In this document: positions 14,498-17,997 of the stretch, piece after piece
Layout of the letters: each line of letters opens with the position of its first letter
Numbering within the stretch: the stretch's first letter is position 1
Origin: Antarcticimicrobium sp033791545
Lineage (GTDB): Bacteria > Pseudomonadota > Alphaproteobacteria > Rhodobacterales > Rhodobacteraceae
NCBI GenBank assembly: GCA_033791545.1
Contig: JASJGL010000115.1
Coordinates: 1-17,997, forward strand
Direction: 5' to 3'
DNA length: 17,997 nucleotides
The notes under the pieces: model-generated
Told to the model about the DNA's origin: nothing
Seen by the model: the letters and a program-made list of their open reading frames with translations, nothing else
The model's database searches: none
Translations under genes and position numbers: made by a program

Positions 14498-15657
14498 GTT
14501 TACCCATGGACACAGACTATCAAGACATCCGCGATGCCGTTCGCGCACTCTGCGAGACATTCCCGGCGGAGTACCATCGCAAGATCGATGAAGCCCGCGG
14601 CTATCCTGAAGAATTTGTCGATGCGCTGACCAAGGCAGGATGGCTCGCCGCGATGATCCCGGAGGAGTACGGCGGATCGGGGTTAGGCCTGACCGAAGCC
14701 AGCATCATCATGGAAGAAATCAACCGCTCCGGAGGCAATTCAGGCGCCTGCCATGGGCAGATGTACAACATGGGCACCCTGCTGCGCCACGGGTCCGAGG
14801 CGCAAAAGGCCCAGTATTTGCCGCGCATCGCCAGCGGCGAATTGCGCCTGCAATCGATGGCGGTGACAGAACCAACGACCGGCACTGACACGACCAAGAT
14901 CAAGACCACAGCCGTGCGCAGGGGCGACCGATATGTGGTGAACGGCCAAAAGGTCTGGATCAGCCGCATTCAGCATTCCGACCTGATGATCCTGCTTGCA
15001 CGCACCACACCGCTTGATCAGGTCAAACGCAAATCACTGGGCATGTCGATCTTCATGGTCGAGTTGAAGGATGCGATCGGGAATGGCATGGAGGTCAAAC
15101 CCATCGCCAATATGGTCAACCACGAAACCAACGAAGTTTTCTTCGATGACCTTGAAATTCCTGTCGAAAACCTGATCGGCGAAGAAGGAATGGGCTTTCG
15201 CTATATCCTGGATGGTCTCAACGCAGAACGCACATTGATCGCAGCGGAATGCATCGGGGACGGATATTGGTTCATCGACAAGGTCGTCGACTACGTCAAG
15301 GAACGCGAGGTCTTTGGCCGCCCGATCGGCCAGAACCAAGGTGTTCAGTTTCCCATTGCCGAAGCCAAGATCGAGTTGGAAGCCGCCAACCTAATGCGGT
15401 TCCGCGCCTGCGCGCTTTTTGATGCAGGCCAACCCGCGGGCACAGAGGCAAATATGGCCAAATACCTTGCCGCCAAGGCCAGTTGGGAAGCCGCAAACGC
15501 CTGTCTGCAGTTTCATGGTGGATTCGGTTTTGCCCATGAATACGACGTCGAGCGCAAATTCCGCGAGACGCGGCTCTATCAGGTCGCGCCAATTTCCACC
15601 AACCTGATCCTGTCATATGTCGCCGAGCATGTGCTTGATCTTCCGAGGTCCTTTTGA
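14494..15657 (+). CDS. Acyl-CoA dehydrogenase
   Basis: A 387-residue FAD-dependent acyl-CoA dehydrogenase, normal for the family. The first family signature is AVTEPTTGTDTTKI (123-136), the middle domain continues with RYVVNGQKVWIS, and the second signature is LQFHGGFGFAHEYDVERKFR (338-357). The C-terminal YEGT motif that carries the catalytic Glu in medium-chain enzymes is replaced by YQVA, so Gln363 stands at that place. Glu245 in GLNAERTLIA lines up with the catalytic Glu of isovaleryl-CoA dehydrogenase (LDLER) and may do the job instead. Its start overlaps the hydratase stop as ATGA, and its stop overlaps the CoA-transferase start as TGATG, so the three are translated together. A comparable gene sits in the Pseudomonas itaconate locus, where its role is not needed for the core three-step route. 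Confidence 0.88.
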   Translation: MSLPMDTDYQDIRDAVRALCETFPAEYHRKIDEARGYPEEFVDALTKAGWLAAMIPEEYGGSGLGLTEASIIMEEINRSGGNSGACHGQMYNMGTLLRHGSEAQKAQYLPRIASGELRLQSMAVTEPTTGTDTTKIKTTAVRRGDRYVVNGQKVWISRIQHSDLMILLARTTPLDQVKRKSLGMSIFMVELKDAIGNGMEVKPIANMVNHETNEVFFDDLEIPVENLIGEEGMGFRYILDGLNAERTLIAAECIGDGYWFIDKVVDYVKEREVFGRPIGQNQGVQFPIAEAKIELEAANLMRFRACALFDAGQPAGTEANMAKYLAAKASWEAANACLQFHGGFGFAHEYDVERKFRETRLYQVAPISTNLILSYVAEHVLDLPRSF

Positions 15658-16832
15658 TGTTGCCGCTTGATGGAATAACTGTTGTCAGCCTGGAGCATGC
15701 AGTCGCCGCCCCCTTTGCCACCCGGCAGTTGGCCGATATGGGCGCGCGGGTGATCAAGATCGAGCGCCCCGGCACTGGAGATTTTGCGAGAAACTATGAT
15801 ACCCGTGTCAAGGGTCTTGCATCGTATTTCGTCTGGGCAAATCGCTCCAAGGAAAGCCTGACGCTGGATGTGAAACACCCCGAAGGGTCGGCAGTCCTGC
15901 ACAAGCTGATCAAGACCGCCGATGTGGTGGTTCAAAACCTTTCGCCCGGAGCCGCCAAACGGCTGGGGTTGGGGCATGAGGCCTTGAGCAAGGATAATCC
16001 CGGCATCATCGTTTGCAATATTTCGGGATACGGGACCGGCGGCCCGGACGAAAAGCGCAAGGCCTATGACCTTCTGATCCAGTCTGAGGCCGGGTTTCCG
16101 TCTATCACCGGGACGCCAGAGACCCCCAGCAAGGCCGGAATTTCAGTCGCCGATATCGCGGCCGGGATGTACGCATACTCCAATGTTCTGGCCGCCGTCA
16201 TTCAACGTGGCAGAACCGGGCGTGGTTGCGAGATCGACCTATCAATGCTCGACGCGATGACGGAGTGGATGGGCTATCCGCTTTATTATGCGTATGATGG
16301 TGCTCCGCCTCCGCCGCGGGCGGGTGCGAGTCATGCAACGATTTTTCCCTACGGTCCATTTGTCGTGGGCGATGGTCGCACGGTCATTCTTGGCCTGCAG
16401 AATGAACGCGAATGGACAGCCTTTTGCGGTGTCGTTCTGGAAGCCCCCGATCTGGCAGCGGATACCCGATTTTCAACCAATAGCGCGCGCGCCGAAGGCA
16501 AGGTTGCCCTGACGCAGATCATCACCGACTGCTTTTCAAGCCTGACGACCGAACAGGTTGTCGAACGGCTCGACCACGCCGGCATCGCAAACGCAAAGAT
16601 GAACGAGATGGCCGACGTCTGGAACCACGTTCAATTTGAAGCGCGCGATCGTTGGCGCCAGGTTGATACGCCCGCAGGCCCCATTCCCGCGCTGTTGCCG
16701 CCCGGTGGCATCGGGCAGCCGCCCCGAATGGATGCCGTGCCCGCGCTTGGTGAGCATACCGCTGCCCTGCTGGAAGAACTGGGATATTCGGACGGCGACA
16801 TCACCCATCTACGCAACGCGAAGGTGGTCTGA
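15657..16832 (+). CDS. Family III (CaiB/BaiF) CoA-transferase, probable itaconate or mesaconate CoA-transferase
   Basis: A 391-residue CaiB/BaiF-type CoA-transferase. It moves CoA from a donor such as succinyl-CoA to a carboxylic acid through an enzyme-bound acyl anhydride. The N-terminus has the usual LDGITVVSLEHAVAAPFATR followed by LADMGARVIKIERPG, and NRSKESLTLDVKHPEG near 62-77. The SVADIAAG motif holds the predicted catalytic Asp166. A GRGCEIDLSMLDA segment and a C-terminal GEHTAALLEELGYS are also typical. The start is the ATG at 15657 with GAGG eight bases before it; TTG at 15654 is less likely. In this gene neighbourhood the likely acceptor is itaconate or mesaconate (Ict/Mct-like), inferred from the adjacent hydratase. 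It is the last gene of the operon and ends 27 bp from the convergent PrpD-family gene. Confidence 0.88.
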   Translation: MLPLDGITVVSLEHAVAAPFATRQLADMGARVIKIERPGTGDFARNYDTRVKGLASYFVWANRSKESLTLDVKHPEGSAVLHKLIKTADVVVQNLSPGAAKRLGLGHEALSKDNPGIIVCNISGYGTGGPDEKRKAYDLLIQSEAGFPSITGTPETPSKAGISVADIAAGMYAYSNVLAAVIQRGRTGRGCEIDLSMLDAMTEWMGYPLYYAYDGAPPPPRAGASHATIFPYGPFVVGDGRTVILGLQNEREWTAFCGVVLEAPDLAADTRFSTNSARAEGKVALTQIITDCFSSLTTEQVVERLDHAGIANAKMNEMADVWNHVQFEARDRWRQVDTPAGPIPALLPPGGIGQPPRMDAVPALGEHTAALLEELGYSDGDITHLRNAKVV

Positions 16833-16859
16833 TGCCCGATCTCGGCGCGGCCCGCAGCA

Positions 16860-17921
16860 TTAGATCGATGCGACACTGCCCGCCAGGCTGCGCGCGCTGG
16901 TGCTTGAGAAATTGTCAACCGCCGACCACACGACACGAGTGGAGGCTTCGCCGATCAATCCAGTCGCCTTAGCGCGCAATCCTGTTTCAAGATCATCCGG
17001 CGCAATCTTGGCCGACAGATCGAATGAAATCTGGATTGTCCGCCCGTCGCTTGTCGTGATCTCACCCACAGTCGCGGTATCAGAGACCTCTGCATCCCCG
17101 ATAACCTCGACCTTTTCTGCGAAGGCTTGCAGAAATGGATCGGTGCAAAGATCATCGTTGAAACTGCTATCGGCGGATGTGCTGATACCTTTTACGACCA
17201 AACCGGCAAGCCACGCATAGCTGAACTTGACCTCTAACCCGCTGCGTGGCGCTTTCTTGTCACAGACCGTCAACCAACGTGGATTGACGTGAATTTTGAT
17301 ATGCGCCACCTGATCGGCGGGCACCGCAGAGGCGGCCAAGCCGCCACGCAAGGCTTCGATCATTGCATGTGTGCCATGACAACAGGCATGCAATTTGTAT
17401 TTTATGTCTTCGAACAGGAACGTATCCTGCGCCGAAATGCTCCACGGTCCGGCCACTCGGGTGTGGGTTTCGAAAAACCCCTCCGGCCCGAAAATGCCAT
17501 CACCACTTGACGTGAAGCCCAGTTTGACAAGTTTGGCAGCCTCGACGCCATTGGCGGCAGCGATCCCGGCATTATACCGTTTTCCCATCGTTCCGAATTG
17601 GGATTTAAGGCCGGACGCGCGGGTTGCGACCAGACCAAGCGCGTTGCGGAACTCATCTTGCGTCAAACCCAACAGCCGGCCGGCGGCCACTGTTGCGCCA
17701 AAGGCTCCTGCCGTCGCGGTCTGATGAAAGCCGCGTTGGTAATGCTCGCTCCCCAAGGCCATGCCCAATCGCACCGCAGCTTCGGCACCAACAAGAAAGG
17801 CATCAATCATGTCCGCGGCGCTGGCATCCGTTTCTTCTGCCATCGCCAGTGCAGCCGGATAGACACCGACCGACAAATGCCCGACATGGGCAAAATGGGT
17901 ATCGTCATAGTCAAGCGCGTG
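16860..17921 (-). pseudogene. MmgE/PrpD-family protein, N-terminus replaced by an IS110 fragment
   Basis: About 353 residues of an MmgE/PrpD-family enzyme (2-methylcitrate dehydratase, cis-aconitate decarboxylase and relatives; usually 450-480 residues). Homology begins exactly at HALDYDDTHFAHVGHLSVG, a conserved active-site block that normally sits about 85-100 residues into the protein, and continues with PAALAMAEETDAS, GFHQTATAGAFGAT, GTMGKRYNAGIAAANGVEAA and CCHGTHAMIEAL to the TAA at 16860-16862. The Asp/Thr of DDTH and the later His and Lys residues match places used by the family for substrate binding. Upstream of 17921 no frame gives the missing N-terminal domain: the same frame reaches TGA at 17994-17996. 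Instead the DNA encodes IS110 transposase on the other strand. TTG at 17876 could start a shortened product, but this would lack the DDTH block, so the gene is most likely inactive. Confidence 0.8.
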
Positions 17922-17997
17922 GCTGGGGGCGGGAGTTTGAAGCGCTGGGGCACGACGTGCGGTTAATTCCGCCGTCCTATGTAAAGCCGTTCGTCAA
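17921..17997 (+). mobile_element. IS110-family transposase, N-terminal fragment (runs off the right edge)
   Basis: The plus strand here encodes GWGREFEALGHDVRLIPPSY followed by VKPFV up to the window edge. This is the conserved run of the IS110 RuvC-like N-terminal domain (W-x-R-x-x-x-x-x-G-H-x-V-x-L-I-P-P-x-Y-V-K-P-F-V), normally about 45-70 residues into the transposase. The preceding part of that domain is missing, and the homology begins within a few bases of where the PrpD-family homology ends. The element's left end, where IS110-group elements encode their bridge RNA, should therefore be absent in this copy. It reads in the same direction as the fragment at the left edge. Confidence 0.8.

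Noticed and set aside
17598..17966. A 122-codon plus-strand frame near the right end
   Set aside because: It is an antisense shadow of the PrpD-family gene and in a different frame from the IS110 fragment.

Overview
The window looks like accessory DNA of an alphaproteobacterium, probably of the Rhodobacterales/Roseobacter group. This is an inference from high GC over most of the window, the protein styles and the kind of insertion-sequence debris; no marker gene is present. No RNA gene, CRISPR array or replication origin was seen.

Layout, left to right. (1) 1-4586: the 3' end of an IS110-family transposase gene (3-257, +); a large membrane sensor histidine kinase with no partner regulator (291-2759, -) in clearly AT-richer DNA; an IS graveyard (2991-3533, -) in which an IS256-family transposase end is joined to a piece of an IS110-family gene; about 400 bp with no recognisable gene; and a DUF2461-family gene (3933-4586, -). 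(2) 4851-12304, all on the minus strand: a complete tetrathionate respiration module in the order ttrS-ttrR-ttrB-ttrC-ttrA. It has sensor kinase, response regulator, four-cluster iron-sulfur subunit, membrane quinol-oxidising subunit and molybdopterin catalytic subunit. A perfect 18-bp palindrome lies between the regulatory pair and the structural genes and is the best candidate for the TtrR operator. (3) 12652-17921: a LysR-type regulator divergent from a tightly overlapping three-gene operon (MaoC/FAS1-like hydratase, acyl-CoA dehydrogenase, family III CoA-transferase), which converges on an MmgE/PrpD-family gene. This gene content resembles bacterial itaconate-degradation loci. (4) 17921-17997: the PrpD-family reading frame stops abruptly and is replaced by an N-terminal piece of an IS110-family transposase, read on the plus strand off the window edge.

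How the genes work together. TtrS would sense tetrathionate in the periplasm and phosphorylate TtrR. TtrR would switch on ttrBCA, whose products use quinol to reduce tetrathionate to thiosulfate during anaerobic growth. The LysR cluster would activate a C5 dicarboxylate as its CoA thioester, hydrate it and process it further. The citramalyl-CoA lyase expected for itaconate breakdown is not in the window. Insertion-sequence fragments at both edges and around the kinase suggest that the block was assembled and trimmed by mobile elements.
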